64,000 bases of DNA from Ornithinibacillus gellani (GTDB lineage: Bacteria; Bacillota; Bacilli; Bacillales; Amphibacillaceae), in the NCBI RefSeq assembly GCF_003730295.1, contig NZ_QTSZ01000053.1:62001-126000 (forward strand), written 5' to 3'. Shown here piece by piece: positions 53,039 through 62,055 of the stretch (its first letter is position 1; every line of letters starts with the position of its first letter). A program made the position numbers and the translations under genes. The notes under the pieces were generated by a model. The model saw only the letters and a list, made by a program, of their open reading frames with translations, made no database searches and had not been told where the DNA came from.

Positions 53039-54958
53039 TAAGCGCAGGCCGTTTAGTATAACAAGAATGGTACTGCCCTCATGACCGATTACGCCAAGCG
53101 GCATATCTATTACTTGAAAGAAATTCGATAAAATAAGTACAGAAATAACAGCGATGGAAAAGAAAATATTTTGCTTTACAATTTGATTCATTTTTTTGGA
53201 TAGACTGATGGCATGGGTTATTTTTTCTAAATCATCTTGCATGAGTACCATATCCGCCGTTTCTAATGCAACATCTGTTCCTTCACCCATGGCAATGCCA
53301 ACATTTGCTGTTGCAAGCGCGGGTGCGTCATTAATGCCGTCACCAATCATAGCCACATTCCCATATTGCTTTCGCAGCCTTTTGATTTGTTTAACCTTCT
53401 CGACCGGTAAACAATTGGCTATATAATCATCGAGTCCTGCCTCAAGCGCAATTGCTTTCGCGGTTACAGGATTATCTCCAGTTAGCATGACCGTGTATAT
53501 GCCATTTTGTTTCAATAGGGTTATTGCAGCTTTAGCTTCTGAGCGTATCGTATCTTTTAAAGCAAAGACAGCCACAAGTTCCCCGTCTTTCCGTGCACAA
53601 ACAACTGTTTTTCCTTCTGCAGCTAATTTTTCAAGAATACCATGATGAAAGGATTGTTCTGCTTCCGTTTGTTGTGGTTTGCTAATTTCCCAATGGATAC
53701 CATCCTGTATTGCAGAAATTCCTTTCCCTGCAATTGTTTTAACTTGCTCCATCGTTATATCAAATTTCTTCATTGCTTCTGCACTATAGCTTGCAATTGC
53801 TTTTGCAAGTGGGTGAGTAGATTCTTGTTCAATTTTACCGATGATTGCGGTGGTGTATGCTTCATCTGCTTTTACCGCGAAATAAGCATCTGTCACAACT
53901 GGTTGCCCGTTCGTTAATGTTCCGGTTTTGTCAAGTGCGATTGCTTTAACATGACCAAGATTCTCTACATGTACGCCACCTTTAAAAAGTACACCGGAGC
54001 GGGCACTTTTGGAAATAGCGGATAATGTTGCGGGCATGATAGAAGCAACCAATGCACATGGCGATGCAACAACGAGTAAAATCATGGCGCGGTAAATACT
54101 TTCTGAAAGGGGCCAGTCAAATAAAAGATAAGGTAGGAACATCATGATTCCCACAATAATCAAGACAACATTGACATATGTACCCTCAAATTTTTCGATG
54201 AATAATTGCGAAGGTGATTTTTCCGCCTGAGCAGATTGCACCATATTGATAATTTTTTGGAATAATGTTTCACTGGCAGGCTTGGTGATTTTTACCTGAA
54301 TCGATCCGTTTAATGCGACTGTACCAGCAAATACTTCTGATTCCAATTCTTTTTCAACAGGGAGAGATTCTCCTGTAATTGCACTTTCGTCGACAGCAGT
54401 GGAACCTACTGTAATCATGCCATCTGCAGGGATTCTTTCACCAGCACGCACCAGTACAAGATCACCAATGGAAAGGTCTGATACTGGTACAATCCGCTGC
54501 TCCCCCTCATATATAAGCAGGGCTGTTTCGGGTTGCAAGTTCATCAACGCAGAAATTTCCCGATTACTTTTTTGAAGTGTGTAGGTTTCCAATGCACCAG
54601 ATAATGCAAAAATAAAAATTAAAATGGCACCTTCAGTCCAATATCCAATGAACGCGGCTCCAATTGCCGCAAAAACCATGAGCATTTCCACGTTTAAACG
54701 TTTATTTTGAATAGTTTCTTCTATACCTTCCTTTGCTTTTGCAAAACCACCAATAACGAACGCGCCCAAATGAAGTCCAATCCAAACCGCATGGGATAAA
54801 TACGCAGTATAAATCCAAGCGAACAGAATGATACCGCCACTTATAAGTGCTGCAACTAGCTCCATATGGGTGGATAACTTTTGGATAGATGTTCTTAATT
54901 TGGAAGGTCGCTTTTTTTTATGTTTTGGTTGAAGTAAAACGCGAGAAGTAGAATCCAT
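53030..54958 (-). CDS. zosA: Metal-transporting P-type ATPase (ZosA-like)
   Basis: A 642-residue P1B-type ATPase. CPx motif in VASPCALVASIMPATL, phosphorylated Asp in ALDKTGTLTNGQP, HP motif in STHPLAKAI and hinge in MIGDGINDAPALA. There is no N-terminal metal-binding CxxC domain, only a basic stretch. The C terminus IGHEGSTILVILNGLRLLK matches B. subtilis ZosA as I remember it, a PerR-controlled zinc importer. The ATG at 54958 has GGAGG 8 nt upstream; an in-frame start five codons earlier lies at that site. A consensus PerR box upstream supports the ZosA reading over CadA. Confidence 0.82.
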   Translation of the reverse strand: MDSTSRVLLQPKHKKKRPSKLRTSIQKLSTHMELVAALISGGIILFAWIYTAYLSHAVWIGLHLGAFVIGGFAKAKEGIEETIQNKRLNVEMLMVFAAIGAAFIGYWTEGAILIFIFALSGALETYTLQKSNREISALMNLQPETALLIYEGEQRIVPVSDLSIGDLVLVRAGERIPADGMITVGSTAVDESAITGESLPVEKELESEVFAGTVALNGSIQVKITKPASETLFQKIINMVQSAQAEKSPSQLFIEKFEGTYVNVVLIIVGIMMFLPYLLFDWPLSESIYRAMILLVVASPCALVASIMPATLSAISKSARSGVLFKGGVHVENLGHVKAIALDKTGTLTNGQPVVTDAYFAVKADEAYTTAIIGKIEQESTHPLAKAIASYSAEAMKKFDITMEQVKTIAGKGISAIQDGIHWEISKPQQTEAEQSFHHGILEKLAAEGKTVVCARKDGELVAVFALKDTIRSEAKAAITLLKQNGIYTVMLTGDNPVTAKAIALEAGLDDYIANCLPVEKVKQIKRLRKQYGNVAMIGDGINDAPALATANVGIAMGEGTDVALETADMVLMQDDLEKITHAISLSKKMNQIVKQNIFFSIAVISVLILSNFFQVIDMPLGVIGHEGSTILVILNGLRLLK

Positions 54959-54979
54959 TATCAATTCCTCCAATCCAAT

Positions 54980-55020
54980 TGAGAATAATAATCATTAACA
55001 ATTACCGTAAATATTGTCAA
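54980..55020 (-). promoter_or_regulatory. zosA promoter with overlapping Fur-family-like box
   Basis: Minus strand: TTGACA (55020-55015), 17-nt spacer, TAATGA (54997-54992). TGATTAT-T-ATTCTCA (54994-54980) is a 7-1-7 inverted repeat near Fur/PerR consensus and covers the -10 and start region. Confidence 0.6.
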
Positions 55021-55057
55021 TAACGTTACGAAACAATATATAAAAGGTGTTAATAGT

Positions 55058-55072
55058 TTATAATTATTATAA
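55058..55072. promoter_or_regulatory. PerR box upstream of zosA
   Basis: TTATAAT-T-ATTATAA is an exact match to the PerR consensus TTATAATNATTATAA. A second, 12/15 match lies at 55081-55095. PerR represses zosA in B. subtilis until peroxide is present. Confidence 0.75.
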
Positions 55073-55227
55073 ACAAGTAATTATTATAATCATACCACCC
55101 CGTGCAAGGAAGTCAAGGAAATTTTATGGCAAATTGAAGGGTTAACAAAGAATTCACAGATGCGTAAGTTTTTAGGGGAAGAATAAGATATGTTAGCTGA
55201 TTTTGTTAAGATACAAGATTCGATAAA

Positions 55228-55358
55228 ATGAAACTTCAATCAGTGGAGGTCTTTGCACTTCCTCCACTGATTGTTAGTTGAACCAATCAGGCCTACTTAT
55301 AATTCTTGCTATCAACAAAAATTCTAGAGGTGGGGATCTTATAGCCAGTTAATCTGTG
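55228..55358 (-). mobile_element. Structured repeat copy 5
   Basis: Minus-strand copy. TTTAT (55363-55359) precedes CACAGATTAACTGGCTAT. The right arm of the outer left stem is deleted. The right module is intact: CAATCAGTGGAGG against CCTCCACTGATTG, a fully compensated variant, ending GAAGTTTCAT. Confidence 0.68.
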
Positions 55359-55433
55359 ATAAACAGGATAAGAAGAAACGATAGAGCCGTTATAAACAAA
55401 GCAGATAGCTGAACTGATTTCTTCAAAAGTAAA

Positions 55434-55607
55434 ATGTCAACGCAAGCAGTTAAAAGTAGGAATGGATTTGCAGTAAATAAAGCAATTGGAATATGGCTTT
55501 ATTATGAAGAGCTGGCGTGGATATATACTGAAATAAATCCACTTTATTCGGAAGCTACATTACCGCAACGAGATCATGATGGATTTCTATGGAATGCTTT
55601 TTTGTAA
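55434..55607 (+). CDS. Possible small ORF of 57 codons
   Basis: MSTQAVKSRNGFAVNKAIGI then WLYYEELAWIYTEINPLYSE and a tail ending GFLWNAFL. Composition is protein-like (aromatic and acidic residues, no low complexity), but there is no ribosome binding site before the ATG at 55434. It could be a remnant of a larger gene or chance. Not assignable to a family. Confidence 0.25.
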   Translation: MSTQAVKSRNGFAVNKAIGIWLYYEELAWIYTEINPLYSEATLPQRDHDGFLWNAFL

Positions 55608-55735
55608 ATAAGAAAATCTATATAACAGTTTGACATTTTTCATGATAACAGTTCTTAATTTATTGAAATGCTAGTTAATAACTGTTACAATCTTCTTGGG
55701 GTTTTTAATAATACATAAGAATAGGGGCGTAAGAG

Positions 55736-56659
55736 ATGAAGCGAGGTTTTCTAATATTTATTGTCATTATATCTGCTGTACTATTACTAGCTGCATGTGG
55801 GGATGATACGTCGAAGGATGAAAATTCCTCTAAGGATGATAAAAAAACTTCAGAGGATCAAGCAACAGCAGAAGAAGAAACAAAAACAGATGAAGTATGG
55901 GAAAAGATTAAAGATAAAGGCGAAATTGTCGTCGGTACTTCAGGTACATTAATCGCAGCTTCTTACTATGAAGGAGAAGGCGAAAAAGAAGATGAGTTGA
56001 CGGGTTATGATGTTGAGGTTATGCGTGAAATTGCGAAGCGCTTAGACTTAGACATTTCATTTGAGATTATGGGAATAGATAGCATGCTGCCAGCAATTCA
56101 GAGTGGGCGCATTGATGTAGCAGCAAATGATATTGAACCAACAAAAACACGCAGAGAAGCATTTGACTTTAGTGAGCCATATAAATATTCTTATACTACG
56201 ATGGCTGTACGTAAAGAAGATAACTCTGGTATAGAGAGCTTGGAAGATTTAAAAGGGAAAAAAGCTGGTGGTGGAGCAACGACTATTTATAGTCAAATTG
56301 CAGAGCATTATGGTGCAGAGGTTATTACTTATGGAAACGCGCCAAATGAAGCTTACCTTCGTGACGTAGATAATGGCAGAACAGATGTTGTAATCAATGA
56401 TTATTATTTGACCAAATTCGGTGTTGCAGCATTCCCGGATTTTGATATCCATTTGCATCCAACATTGAAATTCAATCCGACAGAGCAAGCAGTTGTGTTA
56501 CCTAAGGGTGCAGAACAGCTAGCAGAACATATAAATAAGGCATTGGAAGAGATGCGTGAAGATGGAACATTATCGGAGCTTGCCATCAAGTTTTATACAG
56601 AGGATGCTTCCATAAAGCCGGAGGGCGAGATTGAAGAAGTTGAAGGATTGGAATTTTAA
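55736..56659 (+). CDS. Amino-acid ABC transporter substrate-binding lipoprotein
   Basis: 307 residues. Lipobox LLLAACGDD gives an N-terminal lipidated cysteine near residue 21, followed by an acidic, Lys-rich linker. The type II periplasmic-binding domain shows LTGYDVEVMREIAKRL and RIDVAANDIEPTKTRREAF, typical of polar amino-acid binding proteins. GGGGCG precedes the ATG. It is followed by a permease gene after 6 nt. Substrate unknown. Confidence 0.88.
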   Translation: MKRGFLIFIVIISAVLLLAACGDDTSKDENSSKDDKKTSEDQATAEEETKTDEVWEKIKDKGEIVVGTSGTLIAASYYEGEGEKEDELTGYDVEVMREIAKRLDLDISFEIMGIDSMLPAIQSGRIDVAANDIEPTKTRREAFDFSEPYKYSYTTMAVRKEDNSGIESLEDLKGKKAGGGATTIYSQIAEHYGAEVITYGNAPNEAYLRDVDNGRTDVVINDYYLTKFGVAAFPDFDIHLHPTLKFNPTEQAVVLPKGAEQLAEHINKALEEMREDGTLSELAIKFYTEDASIKPEGEIEEVEGLEF

Positions 56660-56665
56660 GGGTCG

Positions 56666-57361
56666 ATGATGTTGAGTGAGACATTCAACTTTGGTAGATT
56701 GTTTGATCCAGGATTAGCATGGGAAAATTTACCCTTTGTGCTAAGCGGCTTGCCAATGACGCTGATTGTATCCATTGTTGGTATGGTGATTGGTTTAGTA
56801 CTCGGTTTATTTTTGGCTTTAGCCCGCAGTTCAAAAAGCTGGGTGCTGCGTTGGCCTTCACGCTTATATATTTCATTTATGCGTGGGACACCAATATTGG
56901 TATTCTTATTCATATTGTATTTTGGACTACCGGTAGTAGGGGTTGAATTTTCTGCTTTTACTGCTGCAGCACTTGGCTTTGGACTTAATAGTGCTGCATA
57001 TATCGCAGAAATTAATCGTGCCTCTTTAAATAGTATTGATCAAGGTCAATGGGAATCAGCTAAAGCCCTTAATTTAGGCTATTGGTCCACTTTAAGAAAG
57101 GTAATTTTGCCGCAAGCAACGAGAATTGCGATACCCCCATTAACGAATGTGTTTATGGATATTGTTAAAGCAACTTCTCTGGCGGCTGTTATAACCGTGC
57201 CTGAGCTGTTCCAAAAAACACAAATTGTTGCCGGTCGAACCTTTGATGCGATGACGATGTATATTTTAGTAGCACTCATCTACTGGCCAATTTGTATTTT
57301 GATTGGAATGCTACAGGACTATTTGGAAAAACGTTACAGTAAATTTGTATCGGAAAAATAA
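56666..57361 (+). CDS. Amino-acid ABC transporter permease
   Basis: 231 residues, HisM-type permease with about five spans. The EAA loop is SAKALNLGYWSTLRKVILPQA, the docking site for the ATPase; FMRGTPILVFLFILYFGLP is also characteristic. The ATP-binding subunit gene is absent: the next gene is OsmC. An ATPase encoded elsewhere must be shared, or the system is incomplete. The first of two adjacent ATGs is used here; ribosome binding site weak (AAGGG). Confidence 0.87.
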   Translation: MMLSETFNFGRLFDPGLAWENLPFVLSGLPMTLIVSIVGMVIGLVLGLFLALARSSKSWVLRWPSRLYISFMRGTPILVFLFILYFGLPVVGVEFSAFTAAALGFGLNSAAYIAEINRASLNSIDQGQWESAKALNLGYWSTLRKVILPQATRIAIPPLTNVFMDIVKATSLAAVITVPELFQKTQIVAGRTFDAMTMYILVALIYWPICILIGMLQDYLEKRYSKFVSEK

Positions 57362-57371
57362 TAGTTATACA

Positions 57372-57408
57372 AAATCCATGAAGTGCAATTGCTTCGTGGA
57401 TTTTTGTT
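57372..57408 (+). terminator. Terminator after the permease gene
   Basis: AAATCCATGAAG pairs with CTTCGTGGATTT (one wobble) and is followed by TTG-TT-rich sequence. Confidence 0.75.
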
Positions 57409-57506
57409 GTTTTGATTTTGTTTTCCAAGTGTTTCTTACTGCAATTCATTCGGCACATAGGTTATGATAATGAAAGAATGATGAAAACTTGGAGAGGGAG
57501 CTGAAA

Positions 57507-57917
57507 ATGATGGATGGAAATACGATGAAGCTGATTTTAAAAGATGAAGGGATGCGTACCGATTTAAGCTATGGAGAATTAAATATCTCTGGTAATGAGG
57601 AGTATGGTTTTCGTCCATTTCAGTTAATGGTCGCTTCCATAGCGGGCTGCAGTGCTGGTGTTTTTCGAAAGGTTTTGGAAAAACAGCGCGTTGAATTTGA
57701 AGATATCCAATTAGATGCTTCTGTGGAAAGAAATCCGAAAGAAGCAAATCGTATTGAAAAAATCACACTGCACTTTGTTGTAAAAGGACACCGACTAAAC
57801 CAAGAAAAGCTGGAAAAAAGTCTTGCCGTTAGTCGGAAGAATTGCTCTATGGTTCGCAGTGTAGAAAATAGTATTCAAATTGAAGAAAAAGTAGAAGCGA
57901 TTGAACTAAGTATGTAG
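57507..57917 (+). CDS. OsmC-family protein
   Basis: 136 residues. The two OsmC cysteines are visible in SIAGCSAGVFRKVL and SRKNCSMVRSV, spaced as in thiol-dependent peroxidases of the OsmC/Ohr superfamily; EEYGFRPFQLMVAS precedes the first. It may reduce organic peroxides, but the closer group (YhfA-like) has no settled substrate. The ATG at 57507 has GGGAGC 5 nt upstream, better than the TTG-type start at 57489. Single gene. Confidence 0.85.
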   Translation: MMDGNTMKLILKDEGMRTDLSYGELNISGNEEYGFRPFQLMVASIAGCSAGVFRKVLEKQRVEFEDIQLDASVERNPKEANRIEKITLHFVVKGHRLNQEKLEKSLAVSRKNCSMVRSVENSIQIEEKVEAIELSM

Positions 57918-58006
57918 TGCCTACGTGCGTCAACTAACGAATTAAAAAAATGCGTATAATTTTCCGTAGTCCGATTATGCTAAGACAAAAAGAGAGGACT
58001 GGGCAG

Positions 58007-58804
58007 ATGGGTAAATATGTACGTTGGACAGGTATATTTGTTATCATTATTTTGTTGTTGACGCCGGTGACTGGACTAGCAAAAGAAAAGATTAAAGAAA
58101 AGAATAAATATGAAATTCCGGAGCATGTGTTGACAATTTCTAAAGAGAACACCTTTCCAAATGCAACAGCAGATTTGGAGGTTGTTGAGCCAAGTAAGCA
58201 AACGAAGGAATTATTGAAACAAACCGATACCAAAATCGAAAACCCTGATTTAATCAAGCTTTTAAATGAAACAACGATTAAGCCATCGCCAATAGCCATT
58301 GGTTATCGTGGGATGGTTTTCCTTGGACGTTGGCCACTCCATTACCAATCCGAGGAAACGAACGTGAATTGGCAGTACCAACAGATAAATACAAATGAAG
58401 CGAATAACTTTTCAGGTGATGAAGATAGAAAGCTCCATTATAATCAAATGAAACAGAAAGAAATAAAGGGAGCGCTCACAAATAAAATCAGTCATACAGA
58501 AGACGTGAAAAAAATGCTGCTGCAAACAGCAAAAAAGAAATCCAAGCTTCCACTTTCTTATGAGACCGTTATTGGAAAAGATACCAAAAAGGATCATATG
58601 TATACCGTTCCTGTAAATAAAATTGGTCTGCTAAATGCGTACGCGACTGCTGTTAATGAAAAAGGGAAAGTTACCTTTGGAGAAGTGTATATTGAACTGA
58701 AGGGATCTAAAAAACAAATTGTGTTAAAAAATATCACCAAACAAGGTGTTGGTGCTTGGATACCCATTCAGGATCATGTATCTTTCACTTTCCAATTAAA
58801 ATAA
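58007..58804 (+). CDS. yfkD: YfkD-family exported protein
   Basis: 265 residues with a signal peptide or N-terminal anchor (WTGIFVIIILLLTPVTGLAK). The mature part includes KIENPDLIKLLNETTIKPSP, IAIGYRGMVFLGRWPLHY and QGVGAWIPIQDHVSFTF, which fit B. subtilis YfkD as I recall it. Function unknown. GAGG lies about 9 nt before the ATG at 58007; the frame is open further upstream without a site. Its presence with yfkJIH and pdaA in one stretch mirrors the B. subtilis yfk-yfj region. Confidence 0.78.
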   Translation: MGKYVRWTGIFVIIILLLTPVTGLAKEKIKEKNKYEIPEHVLTISKENTFPNATADLEVVEPSKQTKELLKQTDTKIENPDLIKLLNETTIKPSPIAIGYRGMVFLGRWPLHYQSEETNVNWQYQQINTNEANNFSGDEDRKLHYNQMKQKEIKGALTNKISHTEDVKKMLLQTAKKKSKLPLSYETVIGKDTKKDHMYTVPVNKIGLLNAYATAVNEKGKVTFGEVYIELKGSKKQIVLKNITKQGVGAWIPIQDHVSFTFQLK

Positions 58805-58815
58805 AACGAGAAAAA

Positions 58816-58847
58816 AGCAAATCGAGCAAAAGGCGATTTGCTTTTTT
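58816..58847 (+). terminator. Terminator of yfkD
   Basis: AGCAAATCG and CGATTTGCT with a 9-nt loop, then a T run. Confidence 0.9.
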
Positions 58848-58921
58848 AAATGCATTGACTTTATTGTTTTAATGCTTTAGTATAGTGAAGTATAAATAAT
58901 AATAAATTGGGGAGAAAAAAT

Positions 58922-60232
58922 ATGGAATGGGTTGTAATTGGGTCAGTGTTAATTATGACAATTCTAAGCTTGTTACGAGTAAACGTAATAATTGCTATTT
59001 TAATAGCAGCGTTATCAGCAGGACTTATGTCAGGGGAATCTCTTGTGGATTCCATCAAAATGGTTGTTGAAGGAATGGGTGGTCAATCATCCACAGCATT
59101 AAGTTATATTTTACTAGGAGCTTTCGCGGTTGCCATTAGCTATACCGAAATTACCTCTATTCTTGTGTCGTATTTGATTCGAGTCTTGACTGGTAAGAAA
59201 ACGATGATGCTGTTAGCTATTGCTGGAATTGCTACCTTATCACAAAATCTAATACCAGTTCATATTGCATTTATACCAATATTAATTCCACCCTTATTGA
59301 AGGTATTTGATGACATGCGTGTGGATCGACGAGCAGTTGCATCTGCTTTAACATTTGGATTAAAGGCACCTTATATCATGATACCGGCAGGATTTGGACT
59401 ACTATTTCATGGCATTATATTTGAAGCAATGGAGAAAAACGGCGCGGCTATTTCCATGGGGGATATTGCCTTATCCATGCTTTTCCCAGGTGCAGGTATG
59501 ATTGTTGGTTTATTCGTTGCCATCTTTATTACGTATCGTAAAGACAGAGATGCAGTTGCTGGGGCAGGTGGATCAGCAGGAGTAATATCTACAGCATCCC
59601 CGAAAAATGTTCGTTTTAACTTGAAACATGGTCTGACGTTAGCTGCAATCGTTGCCGCACTTGTCGTACAGATTATCACAGAAAATCTAATTGCTGGTGC
59701 GTTAACGGGAATTATCTTGATGTTTTTGTTTCGAACCGTGCCATTTAAAAGTGGTGATAAGATAATGTCAGACGGTGTTGCGATGATGGGGACTATCGCT
59801 TTTGTCATGCTGATTGCCTCAGGTTATGGAGATGTTTTAAAGAAAACAGGTGCCGTTGATGCGCTAATTGAAGCTTCTTCAGAATTTTTAGGGGGAAGTA
59901 AACCAATGATTGCATTTATTTTATTGCTTGTTGGATTAGTTGTAACGATTGGTATAGGTACATCCTTTGGAACCATTCCAATCCTTGCAGCTTTATATGT
60001 ACCCATTTGTATCGCAGCTGGTTTTTCTCCGATGGCCATTGCTGCATTAATTGGAACGGCTGGTGCACTTGGGGATGCAGGATCACCAGCAAGTGATTCG
60101 ACACTCGGTCCAACAGCAGGTTTGAATGCGGATGGAAAACACAATCACATATGGGACACCTGTGTACCAACATTTTTACATTATAATATTCCATTGTTTA
60201 TTTTCGGTTGGATTGCCGCAATTGTACTTTAA
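58922..60232 (+). CDS. YuiF-type Na+/H+ antiporter or amino-acid permease
   Basis: 436 residues, eleven or twelve helices, no soluble domain. LSQNLIPVHIAFIPILIPPL and TAGALGDAGSPASDSTLGPT are signatures of the COG2056 group, whose B. subtilis member YuiF is predicted to carry histidine. Distantly related to NhaC. GGGGAG lies 7 nt before the ATG at 58922. Single gene; substrate not known. Confidence 0.78.
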   Translation: MEWVVIGSVLIMTILSLLRVNVIIAILIAALSAGLMSGESLVDSIKMVVEGMGGQSSTALSYILLGAFAVAISYTEITSILVSYLIRVLTGKKTMMLLAIAGIATLSQNLIPVHIAFIPILIPPLLKVFDDMRVDRRAVASALTFGLKAPYIMIPAGFGLLFHGIIFEAMEKNGAAISMGDIALSMLFPGAGMIVGLFVAIFITYRKDRDAVAGAGGSAGVISTASPKNVRFNLKHGLTLAAIVAALVVQIITENLIAGALTGIILMFLFRTVPFKSGDKIMSDGVAMMGTIAFVMLIASGYGDVLKKTGAVDALIEASSEFLGGSKPMIAFILLLVGLVVTIGIGTSFGTIPILAALYVPICIAAGFSPMAIAALIGTAGALGDAGSPASDSTLGPTAGLNADGKHNHIWDTCVPTFLHYNIPLFIFGWIAAIVL

Positions 60233-60281
60233 CAATTGCGCAATACCACCGATTTTTTTGATTTGATGGATTGTTATGTTT

Positions 60282-60448
60282 GTTTGGATTCACACCCCCA
60301 ATAAAGGGCGCGACAACCTTGTCCCAAATGTTCTTCAAATTTATTAACGATTTCAATCCACGCTCCTAGTAAAAGGAGCGACACAGGATATTATGCAATG
60401 CTCATCCAACAAATAATTTCAATCCACGCTCCTAATAAAAGGAGCGAC
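60282..60448 (-). CRISPR. Orphan CRISPR remnant, type I-C-like repeats
   Basis: Two near-identical 33-nt repeats (60350-60382 and 60416-60448; one difference) begin ATTTCAATCCACGCTCCTA and end AAAAGGAGCGAC. A degenerate third (60282-60314, about 24/33 identical) lies to the left. Spacers are 35 nt (60315-60349) and 33 nt (60383-60415). Read on the minus strand, GTCGCTCC...GTGGATTGAAAT is the usual type I-C repeat form, with the degenerate repeat at the leader-distal end as expected. No cas gene is within the window. Confidence 0.8.
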
Positions 60449-61117
60449 TGCGACATATTGACATATTTTATATTTCTTATCTATATATAGTAGTTCACTT
60501 ATTCATTTCTCTTGATTGAATAAAAAAAGCCTTATTTTATACGTTGATTATCGTATATTTTAAGCGAATCTCCCTGGAAAAACATGTTCACTTCAGGTTC
60601 GCGCATTAAAATATGAGCGGTTTTTCAACTTTAATTAAAAGTTTAGCACCTATATGCTTCACCTTATGTTCTATTGCTTAAACATTATTATATAAATAAA
60701 GTGCAAAATCACAGATTCAAAAGAAATTAGTAAATTACATCGATCAATCTACTGGTTCGAACTATTCACCAAATAGTTAATTTAGCTGTTAACATAATTT
60801 GTTTGACTTATCCATGTATTAGGTATTTAGTAACCTGTACATTCATTATAAAACAGCTTTGGAAAGAAATTTTATTATACTTCTTAGTGTATCTTAAGAA
60901 CTGAGTAATTTCTACTAATAATTGGTTTTTATGTCATTCTTTTTACCTAAAATAGGCTTATAAAATTCATGGAAAAATAGAAAATGTGGAAAATCTAATC
61001 GTTATAAACTGTCTTGCAGTATAGGATGCTTAATATTAACCTCCGTCCATAGTCGCTTCATTCTGTATAAGGTGACAGCTAATTGGAAAAAGTAAGCTAA
61101 AAAGGCGGAGTGAAATA
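60449..61117. other. AT-rich non-coding stretch, CRISPR leader side
   Basis: The first 100-150 nt next to the last intact repeat is very AT-rich, as CRISPR leaders are, and lies on the leader side if the array is transcribed leftward. The rest, to the pdaA start, has no open frame, repeat or terminator that I recognise. It may once have held cas genes. Confidence 0.4.
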
Positions 61118-61912
61118 ATGCGGAAATTTACCATGCGAATAATTAGTGGTTTGATTTTAATGACGTTTATATGTACACAATCGGTTTTAGCTGCACCGGG
61201 ATTTGGCTGGGGATATAAGCAGAACAATGATAATAAAGTGCCTGAAATTGGTAAGTATCAATCTATATTAGAAAAGTACGGTGCGTACTATGTGGATCCT
61301 TCTGGGGACAAGACCATTTATCTCACCTTTGATAATGGCTATGAACAAGGGTATACAGAAGGAATATTAGATGTGCTAAAGAAGCATCATGTGCCAGCTA
61401 CTTTCTTTGTTACGGGGCATTATGTGAAGGATGAGCCAGCATTGGTGAAACGAATGGTGAAGGATGGGCATATCATTGGCAATCATTCCTATCATCATCC
61501 TGATTTTAGCATTTTGTCAAAGCAAAGTATGCAAGAGGAGCTGGAAACACTGGAGGCAGCAGTAGCCGCTATTTCTGAGCAAAAAGAGCTGAAGTATTTA
61601 CGGCCGCCACGAGGTGTATTCAATGAGCGTACGCTTCAGTGGTCGAATGAGCTTGGATATATTCATGTATTTTGGTCCCTTGCCTTCAAGGATTGGAATA
61701 CAGACCAACAGCAGGGCTGGAAGTATGCCTATGATCAAGTGATGAAGCAGGTTCATCCAGGTGCAATTGTATTATTGCATACGGTATCATCAGATAATGC
61801 CCAAGCATTGGAGCATATTATTACACAGTTAAAGAAAGAGGGCTACCAATTTGGCAGTTTGGATGATCTCGTATTAAAAGATCGTCTACCAAGAGGTATA
61901 TTTGGTATGTGA
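61118..61912 (+). CDS. pdaA: Polysaccharide deacetylase, PdaA-like
   Basis: 264 residues: signal peptide (to about LAAPG) and a NodB-type deacetylase domain. Catalytic motifs: IYLTFDNGYEQGYTE (motif 1, with Asn in place of the usual second Asp, as in PdaA), HIIGNHSYHHPDF (motif 2, metal histidines), LRPPRGVFNERTL (motif 3) and IVLLHTVSSDN (motif 5). In B. subtilis PdaA deacetylates muramic acid of spore cortex to allow delta-lactam formation. GGCGGAG precedes the ATG. This suggests a spore-forming host. Confidence 0.9.
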   Translation: MRKFTMRIISGLILMTFICTQSVLAAPGFGWGYKQNNDNKVPEIGKYQSILEKYGAYYVDPSGDKTIYLTFDNGYEQGYTEGILDVLKKHHVPATFFVTGHYVKDEPALVKRMVKDGHIIGNHSYHHPDFSILSKQSMQEELETLEAAVAAISEQKELKYLRPPRGVFNERTLQWSNELGYIHVFWSLAFKDWNTDQQQGWKYAYDQVMKQVHPGAIVLLHTVSSDNAQALEHIITQLKKEGYQFGSLDDLVLKDRLPRGIFGM

Positions 61913-61938
61913 AATAAATAGCATAAAAAATATCTGTT

Positions 61939-61972
61939 AGGTATTCCATGGAGAAGTGGAATACCTTTTTTT
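61939..61972 (+). terminator. Terminator of pdaA
   Basis: AGGTATTCCA pairs with TGGAATACCT and is followed by T7. Confidence 0.9.
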
Positions 61973-62055
61973 AGAGGGAAGGTTTAGAATATTCTTTTAA
62001 AATATCATCTCTTTTTGTTATACTAGAGGAATATTAATAATGGGAGTTGATAATA

